Assembly (NCBI GenBank): GCA_947166295.1
Contig: CAMVDR010000001.1
Span: 1-64,000 of the forward strand
Direction: 5' to 3'
Source: an uncultured Candidatus Saccharibacteria bacterium
GTDB lineage: Bacteria; Patescibacteriota; Saccharimonadia; Saccharimonadales; Saccharimonadaceae
DNA: 64,000 bases
Shown: in pieces, positions 41,588-51,500 of the stretch
Layout: each line of letters opens with the position of its first letter
Position numbering within the stretch: position 1 is the first letter of the stretch
The notes under the pieces: generated by a model
Told to the model about the DNA's origin: nothing
The model's input: only the letters and a program-made list of their open reading frames with translations
Database searches by the model: none
Made by a program: the position numbers and the translations under genes

Positions 41588-43348
41588 ATGAGAAGAAAGA
41601 GTTTATTGGTTTTTGGCGTTTTTAGTGCATTGGTTGCGACTTTGATGTGTCGTAGCGTATATGCACTTGATAATTCATATACGGTGACTTATCCGTATTA
41701 TGCATTTGTTGAAAATCCGGATGAACCATGGCAAACGGTTTGGGATGCGTTGGATGCGACTGGTACTGTTGAGTATAGTGACTAATATTTTGATGCGCCG
41801 TCTATGGGTGACCACCCAGAGCTTCGTGCAGTTTCTTATGCTTTGGCGTTGGCTGGTTATGAAAATCAGGCTGATGGGTATCCTTCTGATAGTTCCACGC
41901 CGAATCCGAAGCTGACGAAGTTTTTGGGCGAGCTGGGTTTTGACGATTATGATAGTTGGGATGAATCTTCAGAAAAAAATGGACATTCTATGGGTACGAC
42001 TATTGCGCGAAAAAAACTTCCGAGTGGGCAGGATCTAATTGTGGTTGCTCCACGTAACTATAATTATATGACCGAGTGGCTTTCTAACTTTAATGTTGGA
42101 ACGAGTGGTGACCATGTTGGTTTTAACGAATCTGCTGAACTGATTGTGGAGAGACTGAATGAGTATATTTCTGATCGGCAACTTTCTGACTATAAGATTT
42201 GGATTGTGGGATACTCGCGTGGTGGTGCGGTGGTTGATTTGGCTGCTAGGAATATTAATGCTAATCTTTCTGACTATGAGATGTCGGCAGAAGATTTCTA
42301 TGTTTATACTTTTGGAGCGCCGAGGGCTAGTAGTGTAGAAACTAATTATGCAAATATTCATGACGTAAAAGATGGGAATGACTTGTTGCTAGGCTACATG
42401 TTCCCGGAAGATTGGGGTTTTTATAATACTGGAGTTTATGAAGAGATCCATCCTGCTGATTTGGAGATTGATACTGCGGTTGTGGATATTTCGGATCTTG
42501 CGGATAGTTCTAGGGCGTTTAATGTACTAGCGGACAATGATGGTCTTACAAAAAGTGTAGGTGCCATGAAAGGCAAGGATTTTATGGATGACTGGATTCA
42601 ATTTATAATAGAAAATGGTTTTACTAGGGAATATTTTGATGCCAATGTGAAGGCGCCGCTGTCGGCAATTATGCAGGCTTATCAGCTAAGGACTTTGGAT
42701 AAGCAGAGTGAGTTTACTGGTTTTATTACTGATACTACTAATGGGTTGGCTGGTAGAGTTGCCGGGAACGCTTTTATAGATTTAACGAGCATGGGTTATG
42801 AGGATATAGGGGAAGCTCTTGCAAATTTTCCGCCCTATCAGGATCTTGTTAAAATTTTGAAAGGTACTGCAGACAGTGATGACATAGAGGATTTTGTTAG
42901 TCATTTGAAAACTTATGCTGGTGAATATAGTGATTATAATAATCCAGCGGTTACTGAAGAAGAATTTATTATTTTGAAAGAAAATATTCCTGAACTTATC
43001 AGGGTATTGGCGCCTTTTATTGTTGCTGATGCGAAATATACTCAAGAAACTTTTGGGGAGGAGTACTCGCTATTCTATACATATAGTTTAGTTTCTAATG
43101 CAAAAAATCTTGTCATTGGACATATTCCAGAAAGCATTATGCCGATTTTGAAGAGCCTGATTCCAAATGAGGGTGAGTCGTCTGGTGATGATGAGGATTT
43201 ACCTGTGCCTAATACTGGCGCGATGTTTATAACTGAAGACTTTGCGAAGGTGGATTATCAATTCGTGACGATTCCACTGTCTATATTTGTAACGGTTGTT
43301 GTGATATATTTTGTAAAATCTCATTATTGGTTTAAAAGAAAAGATTAG
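41588..43348 (+). pseudogene. Lipase-like surface protein interrupted by one stop codon
   Basis: A paralogue of the intact gene at 15752. From ATG 41588 the frame encodes a signal peptide and SYTVTYPYYAFVENPDEPW, then meets TAA at 41783-41785 where the paralogue has Ser (SD-stop-YF versus SDSYF). The same frame continues without any shift to 43348: IVGYSRGGAVVD (GxSxG), YTFGAPRAS, VPNTG, membrane helix and FKRKD. A single substitution (TCA to TAA) explains it. ATG 41804 could restart translation but lacks a signal peptide. Phase variation, decay or readthrough are possible. Confidence 0.8.
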
Positions 43349-43370
43349 GTTGGCTTGGATTGGTTTAAGG

Positions 43371-43397
43371 TAAATAAAAAATCCTCGAAGAGGATTT
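43371..43397 (-). terminator. Intrinsic terminator of the small RNA
   Basis: In transcript sense AAATCCTC-TTC-GAGGATTT followed by TTTATTT. It may also serve the lipase gene on the other strand. Confidence 0.7.
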
Positions 43398-43499
43398 GGT
43401 TTTGGTACACCCTGGTGAGGCAGGTAGCAACTATGCTAAAGGAAGATTTGATAGGCGGGAATTGCCCACCTTATCTGTTATTCTCTCACTAAGGTACAC
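43372..43499 (-). ncRNA. Standalone structured small RNA, unidentified
   Basis: TATAAT (43505-43510) is followed after five bases by GTGTACC, which closes a stem with GGGTGTAC about 95 bases later; GTGAG/CTCAC extends it. Inside are GATAAGGTGGG/CCCGCCTATC and AGCATAGTTGCT hairpins. An intrinsic terminator ends it. There is no open frame and no downstream gene on this strand, so it is a separate transcript of about 125 nt. It lacks the GGAAGCAG core expected of SRP RNA and does not look like 6S, tmRNA or RNase P. Confidence 0.6.
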
Positions 43500-43586
43500 T
43501 TTGGATTATAACATATTTGTGACGAAAATGGGGCTGTATCTGTAAAAGCCCAAAAAAAGTATACTCAAAATCTATTATATTTTATG

Positions 43587-43622
43587 CAAAAATAGTAGGG
43601 GGCCATTCCCACTATATTTTTG
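43587..43622 (-). terminator. Hairpin after the Ig-like gene
   Basis: CAAAAATAGTAGGG and CCCACTATATTTTTG form an imperfect stem; a GC-rich palindrome (CAGACCC..GGGTCTG) lies between it and the gene. Together with the small RNA this accounts for the 360-bp gap. Confidence 0.5.
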
Positions 43623-43707
43623 TTAATCTTTGTTGGCGGGGCAGACCCCCCGCAGGGTCTGGATATGTCCCCTGCGAAGCTAGGGGCGATTTGGGGTTAG
43701 CATATGG

Positions 43708-44310
43708 TTATTTGTTAGTGTGTTTGTTGCGATTATATAGACAAAATGCCATAAAAGAGAGGATGGCGAATGAAGCTCCGATTATACTGGATAGGATAAT
43801 TTGGCTAGAGCCACTGTTTGTTTGTGAGTTGCTGCCTGTATCTGGAGTGTTTGCTATGTTTTCTGCGGATTCTGCGGTTTTTGTATCGTCTTGATCATCA
43901 ATAGTATCGTCATCTTGGGTATCGTCGTCAGTTTGTGAGTCTTCCACTACATTTATTGTGATTGTATAGGACTGACCTTCTAGGATTTCTTCGTCATATG
44001 TTGCGAAGTTGGAGGATGCAGAGGCCGTGATGGTTGCAGTTCCTACGCTATTGGCTTTGACGGTTATGTCTTCTGAGTCCATGTCCAGGAAGATATTATC
44101 CGAATTTATTGATGCTATGTTGGCATCAGAGGTTGATAAGTCGATTTTCCCGGCAGAATTGGAGGCCGTAATGGAGAAAGTGGTTGATTCGCCTGGGCGT
44201 AAAGTTATGTCTTGTGTAGATACGCTAAACCCACCTACTGCAAAGGCTTTGAGTGGGGCTAATACGGCTACCATAAGAATAGTCGCTAGCTCTAGAAGTA
44301 TTTTTTTCAT
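43708..44310 (-). CDS. Anchored surface protein with Big-type Ig domain
   Basis: 200 aa. Signal peptide (to about residue 24, LKAFAVGG), one bacterial Ig-like domain (TLRPGESTTFSITASNSAG, NSVGTATITASAS), an acidic DDD/TDD linker, TPDTG, membrane helix and NRNKHTNK. The anchor layout matches its neighbours. It overlaps the subtilase stop by ATGA, so both are on one transcript; it may dock the large protease on the surface (inference). Confidence 0.8.
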   Translation of the reverse strand: MKKILLELATILMVAVLAPLKAFAVGGFSVSTQDITLRPGESTTFSITASNSAGKIDLSTSDANIASINSDNIFLDMDSEDITVKANSVGTATITASASSNFATYDEEILEGQSYTITINVVEDSQTDDDTQDDDTIDDQDDTKTAESAENIANTPDTGSNSQTNSGSSQIILSSIIGASFAILSFMAFCLYNRNKHTNK

Positions 44311-47300
44311 AAGTTACCTCCCATAATAATTTTCTTTACTCTGATATAGTCGATAATGTCGATTCTATTATTACCATTCATATCGGCGGCTTTTTTGTAG
44401 ACGCCAGATAGTTTTTCTATATCCATAATATCGTTTTTGATACTTAGATAGTCTGCGTCTGCAATTGCTCCGTCACCGTCAGTGTCGCCGAGTACGGCTA
44501 TGCTGTATTCTTGTTCATGGCCGCCTACTATAATTTTGATTTTATCACCAGTTTTGATGGTTTCGGAATCAATTATATTGTCATTTTTGTCGTGATGTTC
44601 AAATGAATTGTCGCTTGGGGTAGTATGTATTTTGCTTGTAATGGCGGAGAAAGTGTCTTCGGGCTTTGCAATGATAGTGTCATCCTGGGCAGTTACGTCT
44701 TTATCAAAATTCACAATGAAGTCCGATAGGATAGTCAGTACGTGTTCGCCGAAATATTCAGTATAATTTTCATCTATGTATAATTTGTACCTTATAGTGT
44801 ATTCTCCGACTTCAGTATATTCTGGAATTTGGTCTAAGACATAGTCTCCATTACTGTCTTCATACTTTATATGTGTACCGGATGGATATTCTAGACTCAT
44901 ATTGATTGTGTGTGGTGTGTTATCAAGTACGACAGTTTTATCGCTAGAATTATCAGTTACGGATAATTTTGCTTTCTTTATTTCGTACTGCAATGTTATA
45001 TCGTCTATGGTATTATCGTCCCAGGTGTAATTATTGTTTTTTAGCGAGATAGTAGTAGCGTACAGTCCTGCGTTGGTGCCTTTGTTGCCAGAGATAGTCA
45101 TAGACTCTTCATCATATCCTAAGACTGCAAAGGTAATTTCTTCTGTGTTATATGTATAATATCCGTCTGGTTTTGTTGGCTTTGCTATTTTCTTGGGTAT
45201 TATATTAAACTGGATTGTAAAGTCTTGCTCTTGCTTATTATCGTCAAATGAAAAGTCTTCATATTTTTCATCCGTGAGTTTTAATTTGATGGTGGCCGTT
45301 CTGGTTCCGACATTCATATCGGATGAAGTGGCGCTTAGTATGGTATATTCTGAAATATCCAAATTGGAAACTGTTATGATATCATTCGGTATGGTTTCAA
45401 GTCCATCATATATCTTATCTTCGATAATGATTTCTGGGCTAATAATTGTTTTAGAATTATTTACTGAAACTATAATATCTATGTTTTCAACTATTTCATA
45501 ATTATTAGTATCCTCTGGGATATATTTAGCTTTATATACAACATCTCCAGATTCAGTTATTACTTTACTTCCATCCATCCATTCAAATCCTGAAGGTAAT
45601 TCTATCTCAGATAATTGCTGTCCAAAATCAGCACTCAATCCTGTTGGAACAGTATAAGTTGGTGTTGCTTTTTCAATAGTTACTTCTACATTTTTTGTTG
45701 ATAAATATCCAAGCGCATTTTTTGCATTAACAGTAAAATATGTATCACCATATTGGAATTGATAATCACCTTCTCTTTGATAAGAGATATTAAAACCTAC
45801 TCCCGTTGAAATTGGTCCAATTGGGCTAAAATTCATTATTTCAAGATTTTCTTCACGATCATCTTCTTCATGATAAATCAATTTAACACCTAATGATTCA
45901 ATATCAACATGAGATAATGCTTTATAAGTATCTTCATACCCCGTTACAACTATTTCATCGGGTTCAATATGCCTATAATTTAAATTCTTATTTTTAACAA
46001 ACTGCTTCGTTGCAGAATCTTTATATACATATATTTTTAATTCTTCTCCTTGAATTTCACCTTCATAATTTCTTTTAAACGTATTATCTTCAAAGTTTAT
46101 AGTATCACCTAACATATAAACATTTGATAACTCATAACAATCTTCAAATGCGTGAGTACCAATTTTAGTAACATTTGCAGGTATTATTATTTTTTTCAAG
46201 TTACTGTTACCTGTAAATGCATAATTTCCTATTTCAGTAATATATTCTGGTATATTAGTATTACTTGGCTCATAGGCAAGTGCATCAGTGAATCCTACCA
46301 ACAATTTATTTCCGTTTTCTACAATACCTAAATTATTTACTACTTGATATATTCCAGTAGTTGTAAGCTGTGTTTCGTCTTTTATCGGTGCATAAGCAAA
46401 TGCATCTTCTGCGATATATTCAACATTCCATAATGAAATAGTTTCAACGCCAGAATTCCAAAAAGCCCTACTTTCAATTCTACCCGTTAAGTCAGCAACG
46501 TTTTTTAAATTTCTGCAATTTTCAAATGATGATTCTTGAATAACGTCCAAGCGATAACTAAATTCTACTTCTGAAATACCACTTCCATAAAATGCGTATT
46601 TCCCAATTGATTCACTATAAGATAAATCAACAGAAATTAACTTATAAGTACCATAAAATGCATATTCGCCTATATTTTCAGGTACCAAACCAAAGAAACC
46701 TAATTCAACACAATTATAAAATGCATAATCACCTATGTTATCAACAAAATCATTACTGTCGATTACTTCTACAGACAATAATTTTTTACAATTGTAAAAC
46801 GAATAATTACCTATAGTTTTTATACCTGAAACCTTAATTGAAACTAATTCAAAACAATCTTTAAAAGCATAATCTTCAATCTTTGATATTGGAATATCCA
46901 TTGATACTATTTTACTATTTTCAAAAGCATGAGTTCCTACTTCAATTTTATTATTAGAACCATATATATATTTAACCTTAGTACCTGCCAACGAATAATT
47001 TCCAATTCTAGTAAATGTACTAGGCAAATATAAATAAGTATATGATTCAATATCATTTCCTGTTTCTGCAAATTTAAAATTGTCGGCAAACGATGCAACT
47101 TGTTTTGAATCTATTACCTCAGGAACATATAATCTTTCAATTTCTAAATTATGATTTTTATAACCTGTTATTTCTACTTTTCCATTGGCTAAAGTATTAT
47201 ATTCCCAACCACTTTCATAATTATTTGGATTAGTAACCTGAATTTCTGTTGTTAAACTTCCAGTCTTAATCGTAACAGTCTGGCTACCAGTAGCTATAGG

Positions 47301-48764
47301 ATCATAGTTTAAAATATCTACATTTGGCAATTCTCCTACTGATAGCTCTTCATGTGTACCATCAGTATAAGTAACATTTACCTTACTTCCCATTAAGTTT
47401 GTTATAGAATAGTAATTATATTGTGTAAGACTTAAATTTGTCGCATCAATATTTGAAATAACCTTATTTAAATCTTTGTAAACACCAAGTTCATCACAAT
47501 ATGTACCATCACAAAATTCTACATCTTTAAATGAAATTAAACCATAGCCATAATATTGATCCCAACCTTCTTCTCCTAAATCTTGCGCGTTATCCTTTAA
47601 TATATCTACAACATTTTCAAATGTTAAATCTTTATTATATCCTTTTAATACTGCAACAGCTGCTACAGCGTGAGGCGTTGCCATTGATGTACCACTTATA
47701 GTTTCATGATCATCTCCATCTTTGTTTCCACGATTTTGTGAAATCCTAGTATCCTTTCCCATAATACTTTTAATACTCGTTCCAGGTGCTGCAAAAGTTA
47801 TCTCCGCGCCATAATTTGAGAATGTAGATTTATTTAAATCTGAATCAACTGACGCTATTGAAATTGTGCTTTCAAAAGAAGATGGATAATGCTTCTTTGA
47901 AGTATTATCATTTCCTGCTGCTGCAACACTTATAATATTCATTTTTTTAGCAGAATCTATTGTTTGCTCTAATGCCTCATTATACCCATAACCTCCAAAA
48001 CTCATATTAATAACATCTGCTTTTTTATAACGACCAATATAATTTATTGCAGCAATTATATCAGTATAATACATGCTTCCATCGTTAGAAACTTTAATAG
48101 GCATTATTTTAACATTAGAAGGAGTACCTTCAGCTATTGTTCCAGCTACGTGAGTTCCATGACCATCGACATCAGACATCTCAGTAGTTGAATCTTTTAA
48201 AACATTATAAAATTCGGTAATCTTCCCACCATAATACTTATTAAACAACGTCATATCACAACCTGTATCAATGATTGCAGCTGTTATTTGTTGCATATTT
48301 TCGTTGTGGGAGTTGGCAAAATCTACAGCATAGTCTAGCGCCAGTTTTTCTATACCCCATGAGTTGTATTCTGCTTCTTCTGTTGTGTAGACTCCATTTT
48401 CTTCTACGCTTAGGATGCTGTTATTCTCTTTTAATTTTTTTAATGCTGATGTTTTTTCTTCTTCTGAATTGTATTGTAATATATATTGGTTGTTTGGAGA
48501 CTTAATGATGTTGGCGGCGCCATATGAATTTTCAATTTCGCTGCTAGCTATTGCGATAAGCATATTATTTTTTTCTTCTTCCGAATTGTGCTCGCTGATT
48601 TCTCTGAAATAATCGTTTATGAAATCTTCTGGAAGTTCAGAGATATTTATAAGCTCGGTAGGGCTTTCTATTTTTTTGTGTGACAACGCTAGTGCTAGAG
48701 CGAAAAATGTTCCAGCTGTTAGCAGAAAAGTTCCCAAAATAACCGGTATGTTACGTTTTTTCAT
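44307..48764 (-). CDS. Giant subtilase with BspA-type LRR, YDG/MBG-like and dockerin-like domains
   Basis: 1485 aa. Signal segment (9-28), propeptide, then an S8 peptidase with Asp166 (AAIIDTG), His202 (DGHGTHVAG), Asn285 (AAAGNDN) and Ser360 (SGTSMATPHA), so it should be active. Residues about 570-890 are BspA-type LRR_5 repeats (IGNYSLAG, IEDYAFKDC, IGEYAFYG, IGTHAFEDC). Several beta modules follow (YDGLETIP is YDG-like). The last 65 residues have two EF-hand-like loops (GDTDGDGAIADADYLS, DMNGNNRIDIIDYIRV), like dockerin type I. Residues about 155-1090 use visibly more A/T-ending codons than both ends, a mosaic pattern. Likely secreted protease or adhesin. Confidence 0.9.
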   Translation of the reverse strand: MKKRNIPVILGTFLLTAGTFFALALALSHKKIESPTELINISELPEDFINDYFREISEHNSEEEKNNMLIAIASSEIENSYGAANIIKSPNNQYILQYNSEEEKTSALKKLKENNSILSVEENGVYTTEEAEYNSWGIEKLALDYAVDFANSHNENMQQITAAIIDTGCDMTLFNKYYGGKITEFYNVLKDSTTEMSDVDGHGTHVAGTIAEGTPSNVKIMPIKVSNDGSMYYTDIIAAINYIGRYKKADVINMSFGGYGYNEALEQTIDSAKKMNIISVAAAGNDNTSKKHYPSSFESTISIASVDSDLNKSTFSNYGAEITFAAPGTSIKSIMGKDTRISQNRGNKDGDDHETISGTSMATPHAVAAVAVLKGYNKDLTFENVVDILKDNAQDLGEEGWDQYYGYGLISFKDVEFCDGTYCDELGVYKDLNKVISNIDATNLSLTQYNYYSITNLMGSKVNVTYTDGTHEELSVGELPNVDILNYDPIATGSQTVTIKTGSLTTEIQVTNPNNYESGWEYNTLANGKVEITGYKNHNLEIERLYVPEVIDSKQVASFADNFKFAETGNDIESYTYLYLPSTFTRIGNYSLAGTKVKYIYGSNNKIEVGTHAFENSKIVSMDIPISKIEDYAFKDCFELVSIKVSGIKTIGNYSFYNCKKLLSVEVIDSNDFVDNIGDYAFYNCVELGFFGLVPENIGEYAFYGTYKLISVDLSYSESIGKYAFYGSGISEVEFSYRLDVIQESSFENCRNLKNVADLTGRIESRAFWNSGVETISLWNVEYIAEDAFAYAPIKDETQLTTTGIYQVVNNLGIVENGNKLLVGFTDALAYEPSNTNIPEYITEIGNYAFTGNSNLKKIIIPANVTKIGTHAFEDCYELSNVYMLGDTINFEDNTFKRNYEGEIQGEELKIYVYKDSATKQFVKNKNLNYRHIEPDEIVVTGYEDTYKALSHVDIESLGVKLIYHEEDDREENLEIMNFSPIGPISTGVGFNISYQREGDYQFQYGDTYFTVNAKNALGYLSTKNVEVTIEKATPTYTVPTGLSADFGQQLSEIELPSGFEWMDGSKVITESGDVVYKAKYIPEDTNNYEIVENIDIIVSVNNSKTIISPEIIIEDKIYDGLETIPNDIITVSNLDISEYTILSATSSDMNVGTRTATIKLKLTDEKYEDFSFDDNKQEQDFTIQFNIIPKKIAKPTKPDGYYTYNTEEITFAVLGYDEESMTISGNKGTNAGLYATTISLKNNNYTWDDNTIDDITLQYEIKKAKLSVTDNSSDKTVVLDNTPHTINMSLEYPSGTHIKYEDSNGDYVLDQIPEYTEVGEYTIRYKLYIDENYTEYFGEHVLTILSDFIVNFDKDVTAQDDTIIAKPEDTFSAITSKIHTTPSDNSFEHHDKNDNIIDSETIKTGDKIKIIVGGHEQEYSIAVLGDTDGDGAIADADYLSIKNDIMDIEKLSGVYKKAADMNGNNRIDIIDYIRVKKIIMGGNL

Positions 48765-48937
48765 TGTGTATCCCTATTTAAACTACTTTTTTGTGTTTGT
48801 AGCAACCAATAAACTCTTACTCTTGTATATATTGTACACAAAATAAAAATAAAAACAAGCGTTTTGCTTGTTGGCGAAGAGAAAATGGTGAGTACAGTGA
48901 TTTGAGTTTACTCGAACCGACTCACAACAGATGAAAA

Positions 48938-48956
48938 AAGACCTCAAAGAGGACTT
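48938..48956 (-). terminator. Intrinsic terminator of the tRNA-Arg pair
   Basis: In transcript sense AAGTCCTC-TTT-GAGGTCTT followed by a T run. The stretch 48765-48937 holds nothing else I can support. Confidence 0.6.
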
Positions 48957-48966
48957 AATTTTACGG

Positions 48967-49043
48967 TGGTACACCGGGAGGGACTCGAACCCACGACCCT
49001 CTGTTCCGAAGACAGATGCTCTAATCCACTGAGCTACCGGTGC
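48967..49043 (-). tRNA. tRNA-Arg (TCG)
   Basis: 77 nt with encoded CCA. Acceptor GCACCGG/CCGGTGT, anticodon stem TCTGT/ACAGA with loop CTTCGGA (anticodon TCG), T arm GTGGG with CCCTC showing one mismatch. Second in a tandem pair. Confidence 0.93.
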
Positions 49044-49132
49044 GTATTGGATTATTTGACATCTGGCACGATATGGGACTAGCCAGGCGGTAGCCAAAAC
49101 CTAAAAATACAACAAGTTATATTTTTGGCTTT

Positions 49133-49209
<77 letters not shown>

Positions 49210-49323
49210 GTGAATAAATTATACCATAATTTAAGATACCAAAAAAGCGTAGGCGGCGTGAGGTTAAGCGTAAGCGTGTGGGTGGGGGTTGAAATTACGC
49301 TAGGGGTGTGCTAGGTAAAGCGT

Positions 49324-50781
49324 ATGCTAAGATTTTGTACGAAAAATATACACCAATCGTGGCTGGCGGTGGCGATGTGTGCGGGTGTGGTGGTGGGTAC
49401 GGTGCTAGCGCTGGTGTTTGGGATTAGCTTTTTTGTGGCGCAACTTTGGGTATGGGTGGCGGCGGGGATAATGGTGATAGGATATTTTTGGCCGAAGGCT
49501 TTTTGGTTAATAGCGGCGGTGGTAGCAGGGATGATTTTGGCGTTTTACCGAAGCTCACAAGAATTAAATGGGGAAGATTATATTCGGAAGTTTCATAATC
49601 AAACAGTGATGGTAAGTGGGAGAATAGACGGTGATCCGGAAACAGATGAAAGTGGTACAAAAATAAAACTGAAAGATTTGAAATTTGGCGAGGAAGGCGT
49701 GGCGGTGAGTGGGAGTCTGTATGTATCGGAATATAGAAATGAGGATTTGGCGCGGGGCGACAATGTGGTACTAAAGGGTAAGTTGGTAGAGGGGTTTGGT
49801 ACGTATGCGGGGTATATGTATAGGCCAAGCATAGAAAAGATTATGAAACCGAAGCCGGGTGACTGGGTGCTGGGCATAAGGAATTGGTTTGCGAAGAGAG
49901 TGGCGAGCCTAGTGCCAGAGCCGCAAGTAAAATTGGGGCTATCGTATCTACTAGGCATGAAGGCGGGGTTACCGGATGATTTAGATGAAAACTTGCGGAC
50001 GGTAGGGCTGGTACATATAGTAGTGGCGAGTGGGGCGCATTTATCAATTTTGATAGAGATTGCGAGAAAGATTTTTGGAAAGTTATCGCGGTTTGCGGGG
50101 CTACTATTTTCTGTGATATTTGTGGTGTTTTTTATGGCGATGGTAGGGTGGACACCGTCTATTATGCGGGCTGGGGTGATGACAATATTAACGCTACTTG
50201 CTTGGTATGTGGGGCGGAAATTTGCGCCGTGGCGGATAATTTTGATAGTGGCGGCGGGGACATTGTTGGCGAACCCGATGTTTATTATTAATTTGGGGTG
50301 GCTATTATCTTTTGCGAGTTTTGCGGGGATTATGATATTGGGGCCACGACTGACTAAATTTTTCTATGGCGAGAAAAAGCCGGGTTTTGTGGCAGAAGTG
50401 GTAATTACTACACTAGCGGCAACTTTGATGACATTGCCGATAATTTTGTATTATTACGGTATGGTGTCACTGATATCGGTGATAGCGAATTTGCTAATTT
50501 TGCCGACTTTGCCATATGCGATGGGGTTAGTGTTTTTGACTGGTGCGGTGGCGGGTGTACCTTTGGTGGAGACAGTGGCGGGGTCTATGGCGACAAAAAT
50601 ATTAGACTTTCATATTGTGGTGGTGGAATTTTTTGGCGGGATGAAAAGTTTTTTGATAAAAATAGAGCCGTATCAGGTGTGGGTGTTTGGGATCTATTTG
50701 GTGATATTTGTGCCGCTCGTGATTGGACTTATTAGGCGAAAAATGGTAAAATTAAGGGAAGAAAATTATCAATTATTTTAA
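49324..50781 (+). CDS. comEC: ComEC/Rec2-family DNA uptake channel without metallo-beta-lactamase domain
   Basis: 485 aa. N-terminal membrane helices and an OB-like DUF4131 region (VMVSGRIDGDPETDESGTKI), then the competence core with VASGAHLSILIEIARKI and VGWTPSIMRAGVMTIL among about eight further helices. The C-terminal MBL-type nuclease of classical ComEC (700-800 aa) is absent; it ends shortly after the last helix. ComEC passes single-stranded DNA into the cytoplasm. Fits natural transformation together with the pilin and PilB-like ATPase. Confidence 0.88.
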   Translation: MLRFCTKNIHQSWLAVAMCAGVVVGTVLALVFGISFFVAQLWVWVAAGIMVIGYFWPKAFWLIAAVVAGMILAFYRSSQELNGEDYIRKFHNQTVMVSGRIDGDPETDESGTKIKLKDLKFGEEGVAVSGSLYVSEYRNEDLARGDNVVLKGKLVEGFGTYAGYMYRPSIEKIMKPKPGDWVLGIRNWFAKRVASLVPEPQVKLGLSYLLGMKAGLPDDLDENLRTVGLVHIVVASGAHLSILIEIARKIFGKLSRFAGLLFSVIFVVFFMAMVGWTPSIMRAGVMTILTLLAWYVGRKFAPWRIILIVAAGTLLANPMFIINLGWLLSFASFAGIMILGPRLTKFFYGEKKPGFVAEVVITTLAATLMTLPIILYYYGMVSLISVIANLLILPTLPYAMGLVFLTGAVAGVPLVETVAGSMATKILDFHIVVVEFFGGMKSFLIKIEPYQVWVFGIYLVIFVPLVIGLIRRKMVKLREENYQLF

Positions 50782-50796
50782 TGATTTGGAGAAAAT

Positions 50797-51498
50797 ATGT
50801 CTGGACATAGTAAGTGGGCGACAACGAAGCGACAAAAAGCGGTGGTGGATGCCAAGCGTGGGGCGCTTTTTACGAAAATTGGAAATCAGATTGCGATTGC
50901 AGCGAGGCAGGGTACTGACCCGGCAATGAACCCATCACTCGCGATGGTATTAGAGAAGGCGCGGCACGCAAATATGCCGAAAGCCAATATAGAACGGGCG
51001 ATAGCACGCGCGGCAGATAAATCAGCGGCGGCGCTAATTGAAGAAGTTTATGAGGCATATGGACCAGGTGGGGTAGGCATAGTAATAGAAGTCGCCACAG
51101 ACAACAAAAACCGTACGATGCCAGAAGTGCGCCATACTTTAGATAAATCTGGTGGCCGGATGGCGGACCCAGGCAGCGTGATGTTCCAGTTTACCCGGAA
51201 GGGTGTAATTGAGATTTCCGAGAAGGGCGAAGATGCAATGATGGCGGCACTAGAGGCTGGCGCGGAGGACGTAACGGAAGAAGACGAAGGCAGCGTAATT
51301 TATACGGCGGCTTCGGACTTGATGAAAGTACGGGCGGCTCTTGCGGATGCAGGACTAACTATTACTTCAGCAGAATTGCAATACGTGCCAAATAATTATG
51401 TGCCAGTAGAAGGCGAGGCAGCCGAAAAACTAGAGAAACTACTGGGTGCGATAGACGATCTCGACGATGTGACAAATGTTTACACGAACGCAGAGTAA
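50797..51498 (+). CDS. YebC/PmpR family protein
   Basis: 233 aa, full length for the family. N-terminus SGHSKWATTKRQKAVVDAKRG, middle ANIERAIARAA and YGPGGVGIVIEV, and C-terminal YVPNNYVPV. Members act as transcription regulators or help ribosomes translate proline tracts. GGAG precedes ATG by six bases. The transporter gene follows two bases after its stop. Confidence 0.95.
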   Translation: MSGHSKWATTKRQKAVVDAKRGALFTKIGNQIAIAARQGTDPAMNPSLAMVLEKARHANMPKANIERAIARAADKSAAALIEEVYEAYGPGGVGIVIEVATDNKNRTMPEVRHTLDKSGGRMADPGSVMFQFTRKGVIEISEKGEDAMMAALEAGAEDVTEEDEGSVIYTAASDLMKVRAALADAGLTITSAELQYVPNNYVPVEGEAAEKLEKLLGAIDDLDDVTNVYTNAE

Positions 51499-51500
51499 AA

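Noticed and set aside
43404..43500. SRP (4.5S) RNA at the small RNA locus
   Set aside because: The conserved GGAAGCAG symmetrical-loop core is absent on the transcribed strand.
48783..49097. Open frame of 104 aa across two tRNA genes
   Set aside because: Its product (PVAQWIRASVFGTEGRGF) is the classic translation of a tRNA-Arg; the tRNA fits fully and explains the frame.
49260..49323. TAAGCGTAAGCGTGTGGG-type short repeats before comEC
   Set aside because: Too short and irregular to support a binding array or repeat element.
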